A stretch of DNA of 58,121 nt from Pseudomonas sp. CAN1 (GTDB taxonomy: Bacteria > Pseudomonadota > Gammaproteobacteria > Pseudomonadales > Pseudomonadaceae). This document shows positions 37,983 to 47,354 of this stretch, piece by piece; position 1 is the stretch's first letter; each line of letters starts with the position of its first letter. The notes beneath the pieces were generated by a model that did not search any database, was not told the origin of the DNA, and worked only from the letters and a program-made list of their open reading frames with translations. The DNA lies in the NCBI RefSeq assembly GCF_030462585.1, contig NZ_JASMRU010000009.1, forward strand, positions 1 to 58,121, in the 5' to 3' direction. The position numbers and the translations under genes are program-made.

Positions 37983-40244
37983 ATGTCGCGTCAATCCACC
38001 GAGTTCGCCGGCAGCAAGCCGCGCCTTCTAGTCAGCGCCGTCGGCGTGGCGATCACCGCCATGTCCGGCACCCACCTGGCCCACGCCGCCGAGGCGTCGG
38101 ACAAGAAGTCCGGCCAGGACGTGCTGTCCCTGGACGCCGACACCGTCGTCGGCAGCCAGCAGCAGGACCCGACCACCTATAACGTCGAGAAGTCCTCCAA
38201 CGAGAAGTACACCGCGCCGCTGCTGGATACGCCCAAGACCGTCACCGTGATCCCGCAGCAGGTGATCAAGGATACCGGCGCGCTGACCCTGCAGGATGCG
38301 CTGCGCACCACGCCCGGCATCACCTTCGGGGCGGGTGAGGGTGGCAACCCGGCGGGTGATCGCCCGTTCATCCGCGGCTTCAACGCCGAGAGCGACACCT
38401 TCCTCGACGGCATGCGCGACGTCGCCTCGCAGACCCGCGAAATCTTCAACATCGAGCAGATCGAAGTGAGCAAGGGCCCGGGTTCCGCCTACACCGGCGC
38501 CGGCTCCACCGGTGGCAGCCTGAACCTGATCAGCAAGACCGCCAAGCAGGCCGACTTCAACGACGCCAGCGTCGTGCTGGGCACCGACCAGACCCGCCGT
38601 ACCACCCTCGACGTCAACCACATGCTGGGCGACAACGCGGCCTTCCGCCTGAACCTGATGAAGCACGATGCCAACGTCGCCGGCCGCGACGAGGTGAATG
38701 TCAGCCGCTGGGGCGTCGCGCCGACCATCACCTTCGGCTTCAACACGCCGACCCGTGCGACGCTGTCCTACTACCACCTGTCCACCGACGACATGCCCGA
38801 CTACGGCATCCCGCTGACCCTCACCGGGCGCAGCGAGCGCAACCCGAGCAAGCCGGTGTCCGTGGACAAGAGCAACTTCTACGGCCTGAACGATCGCGAC
38901 TATCGCAAGAGCACCACCGATACCGGGACCTTCCGGATCGAGCACGACCTGAACGACAACCTGACCCTGTCCAACAGCTTCCGTCTGGTGCGCACCACCC
39001 TCGACTACATCGTCACCAACCCCGACGACAGTCGTGGCAACGTCGCCAACGGCCTGGTCTATCGCTCCTCGAAGAACCGCAACTCCACCTCCAAGGGCTG
39101 GGTCAACCAGACTGACCTGAAGTCCACCTTCGACACCGGCTTCGTCGGCCACACCCTGGTGACCGGCATGGAGTTCAGCTACGAGGACGTGCACAACCGC
39201 CCGTACGTGATCACTCCGGGCGGCGGCAGCGGCAACATCTGCACGCCATCGCTGATCGCCAGCGGCGACTGCACCAGCCTGAACAAGCCGACTCCGGGCG
39301 ACCACTGGACCGGCAGCATCACCGACAGCGCCGCCTTTACCGACACCGACACCAAGACCGCCTCGGCCTACGTGTTTGATACCCTCAAGCTCAGCGAGCA
39401 GTGGGACCTCAACCTCGGCCTGCGCTACGACGACTTCGAGACCCGCTCCAGCGGTTATTCCACCGGGGGCCGCGGCTCGCCCGCCGGCGATTTCGACCGC
39501 CAGAACAACTCGCACTTCTGGAACTACCAGCTCGGCGTGGTCTACAAACCGGCGCCCAACGGCAGCGTCTACGCCGCCTGGTCCACTTCCAGCAACCCCA
39601 GCGGCGAGACTGCCGGTGAAGGCGGTGGCGACCTGGCCCTGGCCAACACCAACCTCGATCCGGAACGCAACCGCAACTACGAGATCGGCACCAAGTGGGC
39701 GTTCTTCGACGAAGCGCTGTCGCTCAATGCGGCGATCTTCCGTACCGACAAGACCAACGCCCGTGTCGCCTCGCCGGATGACTCCACCGTGCAGGTGCTC
39801 GATGGCGAGCAGCGTGTGCAGGGCGTCGAGCTGGGCTTCAGCGGCGCGCTGACGCCCAAGTGGAAAGTCTTCGGCGGCTACACCTACCTGGACAGCGAGA
39901 TCCTCAAGTCCAGCGTGGCCAGCGACGAAGGCAACCGCATGCCGCAGACCGCACAGAACAACTTCACCCTCTGGTCGACCTACGACGTGCTGCAGAACTT
40001 CACCGTGGGCGGCGGCGCCACCTACGTCGACGAGCAGTACGGCAACACCGCCAACAGCACCATGATCCCGTCCTACTGGCGCTACGACGCCATGGCCAAG
40101 TACGTGATCAGCAAGAACGTCGACCTGCAGCTCAACGTGCAGAACCTGACCGACAAGCGCTACTTCGACCAGGTCTTCAGCACCCACATGGCCCACGTGG
40201 CCCCTGGTCGCACGGCGCTGCTGGGCGTCAACGTCCACTTCTGA
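37983..40244 (+). CDS. piuA: TonB-dependent siderophore receptor PiuA
   Basis: The 753-residue outer-membrane receptor imports ferric siderophores and, in P. aeruginosa, catechol-type siderophore-antibiotics. It has an Arg-containing signal peptide cleaved near THLAHAAEA, a TonB-box-like ADTVVGSQQ, and a plug domain (TPKTVTVIPQQVIKDTGALT, then IEQIEVSKGPGSAYTGAG). The 22-strand barrel ends in the terminal Phe motif (ALLGVNVHF). ATG 37983 has GGAGGGAG upstream. A Fur-like box lies upstream and a terminator follows. The ligand is inferred from the piuABC context. Confidence 0.94.
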   Translation: MSRQSTEFAGSKPRLLVSAVGVAITAMSGTHLAHAAEASDKKSGQDVLSLDADTVVGSQQQDPTTYNVEKSSNEKYTAPLLDTPKTVTVIPQQVIKDTGALTLQDALRTTPGITFGAGEGGNPAGDRPFIRGFNAESDTFLDGMRDVASQTREIFNIEQIEVSKGPGSAYTGAGSTGGSLNLISKTAKQADFNDASVVLGTDQTRRTTLDVNHMLGDNAAFRLNLMKHDANVAGRDEVNVSRWGVAPTITFGFNTPTRATLSYYHLSTDDMPDYGIPLTLTGRSERNPSKPVSVDKSNFYGLNDRDYRKSTTDTGTFRIEHDLNDNLTLSNSFRLVRTTLDYIVTNPDDSRGNVANGLVYRSSKNRNSTSKGWVNQTDLKSTFDTGFVGHTLVTGMEFSYEDVHNRPYVITPGGGSGNICTPSLIASGDCTSLNKPTPGDHWTGSITDSAAFTDTDTKTASAYVFDTLKLSEQWDLNLGLRYDDFETRSSGYSTGGRGSPAGDFDRQNNSHFWNYQLGVVYKPAPNGSVYAAWSTSSNPSGETAGEGGGDLALANTNLDPERNRNYEIGTKWAFFDEALSLNAAIFRTDKTNARVASPDDSTVQVLDGEQRVQGVELGFSGALTPKWKVFGGYTYLDSEILKSSVASDEGNRMPQTAQNNFTLWSTYDVLQNFTVGGGATYVDEQYGNTANSTMIPSYWRYDAMAKYVISKNVDLQLNVQNLTDKRYFDQVFSTHMAHVAPGRTALLGVNVHF

Positions 40245-40286
40245 GAACGAGCTCCTTCCGTTGGGGCGCGCACCTCTGGCGCCCCG

Positions 40287-40321
40287 CCCCGGCCGATGCT
40301 CCTCGGCCGGGGCTTTTCTTT
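40287..40321 (+). terminator. Terminator of piuA
   Basis: CCCCGGCCGA and TCGGCCGGGG form a 10-bp stem with a 6-nt loop, followed by CTTTTCTTT. Confidence 0.92.
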
Positions 40322-40379
40322 ATCCGGGCTCCCTCGGCGAGAGTAAGGCCAGGGTAAAGATTGTTAAATCGGCTGCGTA

Positions 40380-40394
40380 TGCGAGCCATTCTCA
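40380..40394 (+). promoter_or_regulatory. Possible Fur box before piuB
   Basis: TGCGAGCCATTCTCA resembles the 7-1-7 Fur pattern imperfectly (about 9 of 14 positions) and sits 46 nt before the piuB GTG. The context, an iron gene after a terminator, raises the chance that it is real. Confidence 0.5.
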
Positions 40395-40439
40395 TTAAAA
40401 TGCCCACCCTGCGTGATGGGTGTCCGAAGGTGAGTCGCG

Positions 40440-42989
40440 GTGTTGAAGAAAGTCCTGTTCCAGTTGCATTGGCTGTTCGGTATCAGCGCAGGTCTGGTGC
40501 TGGCGCTGATGGGCATTACCGGGGCGATGCTGTCGTTCCAGGACGAAATCCTGCGCGCCATCAACCCCGACAGCCTGGTGGTGGAAAAGCGCGCCGAAGC
40601 CGTGCTGCCGATGGACGAGCTGATCCGCCGGGTGGAGAGCGCCGAGCCGGGCAAGAAGGTTTCCTTCCTCTGGCTCAAGACCGAAGGCGTGGAGTCCGCA
40701 CGCATCTTCTTCAGCCCGCCGCCGGGCCAGCGTCGCGGCGAATCGCGCTATGTCGACCCTTACACCGCTGAAGCTCTGCCCGCACCCGTGGGCGAGGGCG
40801 CCTTCATGTTCATCATGCAGCTGCACCGCTTCCTCGCCGCCGGCGAAGTCGGCCAGCGCATCACGGCTGCCTGCACCCTGATCCTGATCTTCTTCTGCCT
40901 CTCCGGCCTCTACCTGCGCTGGCCGCGCAAGGCGCTGAACTGGCGCACCTGGCTGACCTTCGACTGGCGCAAGACGGGCCGCGCGTTCAACTGGGACTTG
41001 CATGCCGTGGTCGGCACCTGGTGCCTGGTGTTCTACCTCCTGGCCGCGCTGACCGGCCTGTACTGGTCCTACGAGTGGTACCGCAACGGCCTGTTCAAGC
41101 TGCTCGACGACGCCCCCGCCGGCCAGGCCAAGGGCGGCCAGCGCGGCGGCAAACGCGGCCCGGCGCCTGAAGGCCCGCCGCCGGTGGTGGATGCCACGGC
41201 CGTCTGGAACACCATCGCGCAGACCGGCGGATCCAACATGACCGCCTACAACCTGCGCCTGCCGCCGGTGAAGGGCCAGCCGGCCACCGTGTTCTACCTC
41301 CTCGATGACGCCGCCCACGAGCGTGCCTTCAACGAGATGACCATCGACCCGGCCAGCGGCAAGCTGCTCAAGGACCGTCGCTATAACGACAGCAGCGCTG
41401 GCAAGCAACTGCTCACCAGCGTCTACGCGCTGCACGTGGGCAGCTACTTCGGCCTCACCGGGCGCATCCTGATGATGCTCGCCAGCCTGAGCATGCCGCT
41501 GTTCTTCATCACCGGCTGGCTGCTCTACCTCGACCGCCGGCGCAAGAAGCGCGCGGCCCTGGCCGCCCGTGGCGAGTTGGACAACAACAGCGGCGGCGCC
41601 GACTCCTGGCTGGTGGGTTATGCGAGCCAGAGCGGCTTCGCCGAGCAACTGGCCTGGCAGAGCGCCGGCCAGTTGCAGGCCGCCGGGCTGCCGGTGCGTG
41701 TCGAACCGCTGGGCAAGCTGGACCGCGCGCAGCTGGAGCAGACTCGCAACGCGCTGTTCGTGGTCAGCACCTTCGGTGAAGGTGAAGCGCCGGACAGCGC
41801 CCGCGGCTTCGAGCGCCAGGTGCTTGGTCAGGCCCTCGGCCTCAACGACCTGCGTTTCGCCGTCCTGGCTCTGGGCGACCGCCAGTACGAACACTTCTGC
41901 GGCTTCGCCCGGCGCATGCAAGACTGGCTGCAAGGGCAGGGCGCGCGCCCGCTGTTCGATGGCGTGGAAGTCGACAACGGCGATGCCGCCGCGCTGCACG
42001 ACTGGCAGGTGCGCCTGGCCGAACTCTCCGGCGCTGCACCGCAAGTGGCTTTCACCGCGCCGGCTTTCGAGGTCTGGACGCTGAGTGGTCGCGAACACCT
42101 CAATCCCGGCAGCCAGGGTGAATCCACCTGGCTGCTGAGCCTCTCCGCACCGAGCGATTCGCAGATCGACTGGGCCGCCGGCGACCTGGTGGAAATCGTC
42201 CCGCGCCAACCGGACTTCCTCGTCGCCCGCTGGCTCGAACGCCTGGGCCTGGATGGCGTCGCCAAGGTGCAGGTGGATGGCCTGGCCATGCCGCTCAAGG
42301 ACGCTCTGGCCGGTTGCCTGCTGCCGGGCAACCTCGAACACCTGGTCGGCCAGCACGGCCAGGCGGTCTACGACGGGCTGATCAAACTCTCGGTGCGCCA
42401 GTACTCCATCGCCTCGCTGCGCAGCGCAGGTGCCCTGGAGCTGATCGTCCGCCAGGAGCAGCACGCCGATGGCTCGCTGGGCATCTGCTCCGGCTGGCTG
42501 ACCGAGTACCTGCCAGAGGGTGGCAGCCTGCTGCTGCGCCTGCGGCGCAACCGCAGCTTCCACCTGACCGAGGAGGATCGCCCGCTGATCCTGATCGGCA
42601 ACGGCACCGGCATCGCCGGCCTGCGGGCACTGCTGCAGGCGAGCGTGGCCGAGGGCCGCGCGCGCAACTGGCTGCTGTTCGGCGAGCGCAACATCGCCCA
42701 CGACTTCTACTGCCGCGAGGAGCTGGAAGGCCTGCTGGCGCGTGGCGAACTGCAGCGGCTGGATGTTGCCTTCTCCCGCGATCAGGCCGAGAAGGTCTAC
42801 GTGCAGGACCGCCTGCGCGAGAGTGGCGAAGTCCTCGCCCAGTGGCTCGACGACGGCGCGGCGATCTACGTCTGCGGCAGCCTGCAGGGCATGGCCGAGG
42901 GCGTCGACCGCGCCCTGCGCGAGATGCTCGGCGACGTGGAGGTCGAGGCGCTGCTGGAGAGCGGGCGCTATCGCCGTGATGTTTATTGA
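40440..42989 (+). CDS. piuB: PiuB: PepSY-type membrane domain fused to flavodoxin-FAD/NADPH reductase
   Basis: An 849-residue inner-membrane electron-transfer protein. Residues about 1-365 are a PepSY-associated membrane domain with four hydrophobic helices (first LFQLHWLFGISAGLVLALMG). A flavodoxin domain follows at about 385-525 (VVSTFGEGEAPDSARGFERQ). The C-terminal third is a cytochrome-P450-reductase-like FAD/NADPH module (LIGNGTGIAGLRALL, IYVCGSLQGMAEGV). It probably supplies electrons for reducing or releasing siderophore iron. The start is GTG at 40440. A Fur-like box lies upstream. Confidence 0.9.
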   Translation: MLKKVLFQLHWLFGISAGLVLALMGITGAMLSFQDEILRAINPDSLVVEKRAEAVLPMDELIRRVESAEPGKKVSFLWLKTEGVESARIFFSPPPGQRRGESRYVDPYTAEALPAPVGEGAFMFIMQLHRFLAAGEVGQRITAACTLILIFFCLSGLYLRWPRKALNWRTWLTFDWRKTGRAFNWDLHAVVGTWCLVFYLLAALTGLYWSYEWYRNGLFKLLDDAPAGQAKGGQRGGKRGPAPEGPPPVVDATAVWNTIAQTGGSNMTAYNLRLPPVKGQPATVFYLLDDAAHERAFNEMTIDPASGKLLKDRRYNDSSAGKQLLTSVYALHVGSYFGLTGRILMMLASLSMPLFFITGWLLYLDRRRKKRAALAARGELDNNSGGADSWLVGYASQSGFAEQLAWQSAGQLQAAGLPVRVEPLGKLDRAQLEQTRNALFVVSTFGEGEAPDSARGFERQVLGQALGLNDLRFAVLALGDRQYEHFCGFARRMQDWLQGQGARPLFDGVEVDNGDAAALHDWQVRLAELSGAAPQVAFTAPAFEVWTLSGREHLNPGSQGESTWLLSLSAPSDSQIDWAAGDLVEIVPRQPDFLVARWLERLGLDGVAKVQVDGLAMPLKDALAGCLLPGNLEHLVGQHGQAVYDGLIKLSVRQYSIASLRSAGALELIVRQEQHADGSLGICSGWLTEYLPEGGSLLLRLRRNRSFHLTEEDRPLILIGNGTGIAGLRALLQASVAEGRARNWLLFGERNIAHDFYCREELEGLLARGELQRLDVAFSRDQAEKVYVQDRLRESGEVLAQWLDDGAAIYVCGSLQGMAEGVDRALREMLGDVEVEALLESGRYRRDVY

Positions 42990-43006
42990 TTTGGCGTTGG
43001 GGGTGG

Positions 43007-43275
43007 CCAATCGCGGACGGAGTCCGCTCCTACGCCTGGTTTGAGTGGGTTTCGTAGGAGCGAGCTTGCTCGCGAACGGATTCCCCGGCGGCTCCGGTGT
43101 GGGGCGGGTTCGCGAGCAAGCTCGCTCCTACAGGATCAAAGGCGGGCGCACCCTGTAGGAGCGGACCTTGTCCGCGATCCGCCGGCAGGGCCGGCGTTGG
43201 CGTTGTAGGCAGTGTTCACCGGGTGTAGCGAGTTCCGCCGCGTGGGGTTTCGCGGACAAGGTCCGCTCCTACAAC
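43007..43275. repeat. Cluster of five REP palindromes after piuB
   Basis: REPs of alternating orientation lie at about 43007-43033 (-), 43052-43077 (+), 43108-43132 (-), 43155-43179 (+) and 43250-43275 (-). Two types are mixed, GTAGGAGCGAGC and GTAGGAGCGGAC, giving two inverted pairs plus one single. The rest of 42990-43356 holds only the terminator at 43295-43322. Confidence 0.87.
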
Positions 43276-43294
43276 GCCCCCATTGCCCCAAACA

Positions 43295-43322
43295 AAAGGC
43301 CCCCGCATTTGCGGAGGCCTTT
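43295..43322 (-). terminator. Terminator between piuB and lpxO
   Basis: AAAGGCCCCCGC and GCGGAGGCCTTT pair with one mismatch around ATTT. It lies 34 nt past the minus-strand lpxO stop in the tail-to-tail gap. Confidence 0.8.
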
Positions 43323-43356
43323 GTTGTTTCAGGAGCGGCTCATATCCACAGCCGGC

Positions 43357-44259
43357 TCAAATCCACAGAAAGACGGCCAGCACCGCCGCAAAGAAGCCCC
43401 ACTTCTGCAGGTAATACAGCTTGCGGTTGCGCTTCTTCAGGGCTTTGCCCTGCAGGCGAATCTTGTACAGCGAAGCGAAGGCGCGGTTGATGCCGCCGGT
43501 CTTGTCGCCCGCGTCGTTGGGCGAGGCCGCGGCGGCCATCACGTTGCGGCTGAACCAGCGGTTGAAGGCCGTCACCCAGCCGTATTTCAGGGGCCGCTCG
43601 ATGTCGCAGAAGAGGATCACCCGGTCGTGGTCCGTGGTGTTCTCGGCGTAGTGGATGAAGGTCTCGTCGAACACCACCGCCTCGCCGTCGCGCCAGTGGT
43701 AGCGCTCGCCGTCCACCTCGATGAAGCAGCCCGGATCGTTCGGCGTCAGCAGGCCCAGGTGATAGCGCAGCGAACCGGCGTAGGGATCGCGGTGGCGCAC
43801 CAGGCGCGAACCCGGCGGCAACTCGGCGAACATGGCCGCCTTCACCGACGGAATCTGTCGCAGCAGCTCGGTAGTCTTCGGGCACAGCGCGTCGGCGGAC
43901 GGGTGGCTGTCGTCGTACCACTTCAGGTAGAAGCGCTTCCAGCCGGTCTTGAAGAAGGAGTTGAAGCCCACGTCGTTGAGCTGCTCGGAGCGCTTGATGC
44001 TGCCAGCGTCGCGCAGGTGCAGGGCTTCGCTGCGGATGGTCTCCCAGTTCTCGGACAGCAGGCGCATCTCGGGGAATTCGTCGGTCGCCAGGTACGGCCG
44101 GCTCGGCACCTTGGAAAACAGGTACATCAGGCAGTTGATCGGCGCCAGGAAGCTGGAGTGGTCACTCAGCTGACGCGTGAACTTGTGGCGCACCCGCCCA
44201 CGCAGGTGGACATAAACGATGCTCAGGCCGAAGGCGGCCAGAATGGCGGCTTTGATCAT
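43357..44259 (-). CDS. lpxO: Lipid A 2-hydroxylase LpxO
   Basis: A 300-residue Fe(II)/2-oxoglutarate dioxygenase of the aspartyl/asparaginyl hydroxylase family. It hydroxylates a secondary acyl chain of lipid A at the inner-membrane inner face. It has an N-terminal hydrophobic anchor (MIKAAILAAFGLSIVYVHL), the metal motif LVRHRDPYAGSLRYH with HxD, FDETFIHYAENTT with the second His, and a C-terminal hydrophobic tail (WGFFAAVLAVFLWI). I start at ATG 44259; an upstream extension has no family-like sequence. It is convergent with piuB, as I recall for PAO1 lpxO1. Confidence 0.9.
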   Translation of the reverse strand: MIKAAILAAFGLSIVYVHLRGRVRHKFTRQLSDHSSFLAPINCLMYLFSKVPSRPYLATDEFPEMRLLSENWETIRSEALHLRDAGSIKRSEQLNDVGFNSFFKTGWKRFYLKWYDDSHPSADALCPKTTELLRQIPSVKAAMFAELPPGSRLVRHRDPYAGSLRYHLGLLTPNDPGCFIEVDGERYHWRDGEAVVFDETFIHYAENTTDHDRVILFCDIERPLKYGWVTAFNRWFSRNVMAAAASPNDAGDKTGGINRAFASLYKIRLQGKALKKRNRKLYYLQKWGFFAAVLAVFLWI

Positions 44260-44387
44260 TCGGGGGACGGTTTCCACGGGTCTAGAGGCGGAATGGTACT
44301 CCTCCTGAACGTGACTGAATATTCTCCAAAGGCCAAAGGTGGATTCGTACAGTAACCTGTGTACCAGATTGATCCCGGGGCCTACCG

Positions 44388-45143
44388 ATGAACCAGCGCA
44401 CCACGCCAATCCTGCTCAACTGCGACATGGGCGAAAGCTTCGGCGCCTGGCGCATGGGCGATGACGCCCACGCCATGCCGCTGATCGACCAGGCCAACCT
44501 CGCCTGCGGCTACCACGCGGGCGACCCGCTGACCATGCAGCGCACCGTTCGCCTGGCGGTGGAGCAGGGTGTCAGCATCGGCGCGCACCCGGCCTACCCG
44601 GACCTGGCCGGCTTCGGCCGCCGGCACATGAGCTGTTCGCCCGAGGAAGTCCACGCCCTGGTGCTCTACCAGATCGGCGCGCTGGATGCCTTCTGCCGCG
44701 CCGCCGGCACCCAGGTGGCCTACGTGAAGCCTCACGGCGCGCTGTACAACGACCTGGTGCGCGACGACGCGTTGCTCGCCGCTGTGCTCGACGCCTGCGC
44801 CGCCTACCGCAAGCGCCTGCCGCTGATGGTGCTGGCCCTGGCCGACAACCGCCGCGAGCTGCAACTGGCTGACACCGCCGACGTGCCGCTGATGTTCGAA
44901 GCCTTCGCCGACCGCGCCTACCTGCCCGACGGCCAGCTCGCCCCGCGCCGGCTGCCCAACGCCGTGCACCATGATCCGCAGCGCATCCTCGACCAGGCCC
45001 TGGCCATTGCCCGTGGCGAAGCCTTCCCGGACATCGACGGCAACCCGCTGCGCCTGCGCGCCGACAGCCTCTGCGTGCATGGCGACAATCCCGAATCCCT
45101 GGCGGCGCTGCGGCGCCTGCGTGGCCTGCTGGACCAGGCATGA
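44388..45143 (+). CDS. pxpA: 5-oxoprolinase subunit A (LamB/YcsF family)
   Basis: The 251-residue catalytic subunit of the PxpABC enzyme that hydrolyses 5-oxoproline to glutamate using ATP. The family opening [19 protein letters not shown] is clear, with [28 protein letters not shown] and [14 protein letters not shown]. Its stop overlaps the pxpB ATG (45140-45143), so the three genes are coupled. It is divergent from lpxO. 5-Oxoproline arises spontaneously from glutamine and N-terminal glutamate, so the role is clearance and recycling. Confidence 0.94.
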   Translation: MNQRTTPILLNCDMGESFGAWRMGDDAHAMPLIDQANLACGYHAGDPLTMQRTVRLAVEQGVSIGAHPAYPDLAGFGRRHMSCSPEEVHALVLYQIGALDAFCRAAGTQVAYVKPHGALYNDLVRDDALLAAVLDACAAYRKRLPLMVLALADNRRELQLADTADVPLMFEAFADRAYLPDGQLAPRRLPNAVHHDPQRILDQALAIARGEAFPDIDGNPLRLRADSLCVHGDNPESLAALRRLRGLLDQA

Positions 45144-45817
45144 TCCGCGTCGAAGCCTTAGGCGCCTCGGCGCTGCTGATTACCCTCGCCGAGCAGCCCG
45201 ACGACGCGCTGCCGCTGCGCATCGCCCATCTGGCCGAGCGCCTGCGCGCCGAGCTGGGTTCGACGCTGACCGACTGTGTGCCCGGCTGGACCACGCTGTT
45301 GCTGCACTACGACCTGCTGCGCATCGACCTGCCGCAGTTGCAGCTTCGCGTGCAGGCCGCGCTGGCGGACTGGCCCGGCGACTCCCACGCCGACAACGCC
45401 GGACGCCTGCATGAGATCGCGGTGTGGTACGCCAGTGAAGACCTCGCGGAAGTCGCCCGTCTCTGCGGGCTTACCCCGGCCCAGGTGATCGACCTGCACG
45501 CCGGCCGCGACTATCGCGTCGGCGCCATCGGTTTTTCCCCCGGCTTCGCCTACCTCGGAGAGCTGGACCAACGCCTTGCCCTGCCGCGCCGGGCCACACC
45601 GCGCACCCACGTGCCTGCCGGCAGCCTGGCCATCGCCGAACGGCAGACGGCAGTTTATCCACAGGCATCGCCCGGCGGCTGGCACCTGCTCGGCCGCACC
45701 GCGCAGCGCCTGTTCGATCCGCACCGGCAGCCGCCTTGTCCGTTGGCGGTGGGCGATCTCGTGCGCTTCCTGCCCATCGACGAGGCGACTTATCGCGCAG
45801 CCGGAGGCCGGCCATGA
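45140..45817 (+). CDS. pxpB: 5-oxoprolinase subunit B (KipI-like)
   Basis: 225 residues with the KipI/allophanate-hydrolase-subunit-1 fold. Signatures include [12 protein letters not shown] in the N-terminal half and [19 protein letters not shown] followed by [20 protein letters not shown] and [11 protein letters not shown] in the C-terminal half. With PxpC it is thought to activate 5-oxoproline for PxpA. It overlaps pxpA and pxpC by 4 nt each. Confidence 0.94.
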   Translation: MIRVEALGASALLITLAEQPDDALPLRIAHLAERLRAELGSTLTDCVPGWTTLLLHYDLLRIDLPQLQLRVQAALADWPGDSHADNAGRLHEIAVWYASEDLAEVARLCGLTPAQVIDLHAGRDYRVGAIGFSPGFAYLGELDQRLALPRRATPRTHVPAGSLAIAERQTAVYPQASPGGWHLLGRTAQRLFDPHRQPPCPLAVGDLVRFLPIDEATYRAAGGRP

Positions 45818-46731
45818 GCCTGCAAGTCATCGCCTGCGGCCCGTTGTGCCTGCTGCAGGACGGCGGCCGGCAGGGCTGGCAGCACCTCGGCGTATCCCCC
45901 GGCGGTCCTGTGGATAAACATGCGGCCGCCTGGGCCAATCGTCTGCTCGGCAACACGTCGGGCCTGCCGTTGCTGGAGATAGCGCTGGGCGGCGTGGAGC
46001 TGGAAGTGCGGGCGGACACCTGGCTGGCGCTGACCGGCGCCGAGCTGCCGGCGACCCTCGAAGGCGAGCCGCTGCCGGGCTGGTCGCGCTTTCGCGTACG
46101 GGCAGGGCAGCGCCTGAAACTGGGCTTCGCCCGTGCCGGACAACGGGCGTATCTCGCCGCTGCCGGAGGTTTCGTGGCGCAGCCGATACTGGGCAGCGTC
46201 GCGACCCAGGCGCGGGAAAAGCTCGGCGGCCTTGCCGGCAATGGCCAGCCGCTGGTGGCAGGTGATCTGCTGGAGTGCGCCGCCCTCGGTGGGCACTTCG
46301 CGCACGGCGCCAGCGTGCCCTGGCCTTATCGACCGGATTACCGCGAGAGCCCAATCTTGCGCGTGCTGCCCGGCCCGGATGCCTTCAGCGAAGAGCAGCG
46401 CCAGGCCTTATTCGCGCAGGGCTGGCAGGTCAGCCCGCAATCCGACCGCATGGGCGTGCGACTGCGCGGCGAGGCGCTGAGCGCGCCTCGCCGGCAATGG
46501 TCGTTGGGGATAGTGGAAGGTGCCATCCAGGTGCCGCCGGACGGCCAGCCGATTGTCCTGCTGGCCGACCGCCAGAGCATGGGCGGCTATCCGTTGCTGG
46601 GCGTGCTGCACCCGCTGGACATCGGCCGCCTGGCCCAATGCCCGGCGCACAGCGCAGTACGCTTCGCCCCGGCCAGCGTGGAACAGGCGCAGGCGGACCT
46701 GCGCGCATTCCTGCGTTTCTTCTGCGGCTGA
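45814..46731 (+). CDS. pxpC: 5-oxoprolinase subunit C (KipA-like)
   Basis: 305 residues of the KipA/biotin-dependent carboxylase-like family. It opens LQVIACGPLCLLQDGGRQGW and carries GVSPGGPVDKHAAAWANRLL, AYLAAAGGFVAQPILGSVAT, and SDRMGVRLRGEAL with the closing LADRQSMGGYPLLGVLHPLD. The start ATG 45814 overlaps the pxpB stop. It ends 2 nt from the convergent prfH stop, with no room for a terminator. Confidence 0.94.
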   Translation: MSLQVIACGPLCLLQDGGRQGWQHLGVSPGGPVDKHAAAWANRLLGNTSGLPLLEIALGGVELEVRADTWLALTGAELPATLEGEPLPGWSRFRVRAGQRLKLGFARAGQRAYLAAAGGFVAQPILGSVATQAREKLGGLAGNGQPLVAGDLLECAALGGHFAHGASVPWPYRPDYRESPILRVLPGPDAFSEEQRQALFAQGWQVSPQSDRMGVRLRGEALSAPRRQWSLGIVEGAIQVPPDGQPIVLLADRQSMGGYPLLGVLHPLDIGRLAQCPAHSAVRFAPASVEQAQADLRAFLRFFCG

Positions 46732-46733
46732 AC

Positions 46734-47354
46734 TCAGCCTTCGAAGCGTTCGCCGCGAAACACCCGGCGCGGATTGCCGCGTTCAAGGTGGTGATGCACC
46801 AGCCGGCGTTCGGCGCGCAGCTCGCTGCTCGCCTGCTCCGCGCGTTCCTCCAGCTTGCGGGCGATCAGCAGCAGCGCCAGACGCTTGTTGGCGTGCTGGC
46901 TGCGTTCGCTCTGCACCTTCACGCTCAGGCCGCTGGCGACGTGGGTGGCGCGCACCGCCGAGTCGGTGGTGTTGACGTGCTGCCCGCCGGGGCCGGAGGA
47001 GCGCAGGGTTTCAAAGCGTACTTCACCTTCGAGGCTGGCCTGCGGCGCGCTGAATACCGCGCCGCCGAAGTACCAGTTCTTGCGCCCGTGATTGGGCCGG
47101 TAAGGGCTGGCGCAGACCCATTGCAGGGTGCCGCTCCAGTCCTCGGCCAGGGTTGCCGCCGAGCCGCCGTCCAGCGCCAGCAGCACCGAGAGCAGGGTGC
47201 CCCGGCGCGCGCCGGCTTCTTCCTCGATCACGCGCACCTCGGCGCCGCTGGCCTCGGCCTCGCGCAGCAGGTGCTGCAGGGCCTTGGTCACGGCCAGCGC
47301 GCATTCGTCCGGCCCCTGGGCCGCGGAAAGTTGCAGCAGGATCATCAGCAGCAC
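46734..47354 (-). CDS. prfH: Peptide chain release factor homologue PrfH
   Basis: A 206-residue class-I release-factor relative that keeps the GGQ loop ([20 protein letters not shown], about residues 118-137) but lacks the normal stop-codon reading domain. PrfH works with RtcB2, whose gene overlaps it by 10 nt upstream. The pair is described as recognising ribosomes cut in the 16S decoding centre by colicin E3-type toxins and resealing the RNA. Two ATGs at the start (MLLM) make the exact first residue uncertain. Both catalytic features are intact. Confidence 0.92.
   Translation of the reverse strand: MLLMILLQLSAAQGPDECALAVTKALQHLLREAEASGAEVRVIEEEAGARRGTLLSVLLALDGGSAATLAEDWSGTLQWVCASPYRPNHGRKNWYFGGAVFSAPQASLEGEVRFETLRSSGPGGQHVNTTDSAVRATHVASGLSVKVQSERSQHANKRLALLLIARKLEERAEQASSELRAERRLVHHHLERGNPRRVFRGERFEG

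Noticed and set aside
38028..40238. Long antisense frame opposite piuA, and others opposite fruB (2892-4943), arnA (14129-16630) and piuB (40395-43010)
   Set aside because: High GC removes stop codons from the opposite strand. The sense strands carry full family motifs, while the antisense products show none and have no ribosome-binding sites.
46732..46733. Terminator between pxpC and prfH
   Set aside because: The convergent stop codons are 2 nt apart and no hairpin with a T-run overlaps the gene ends.
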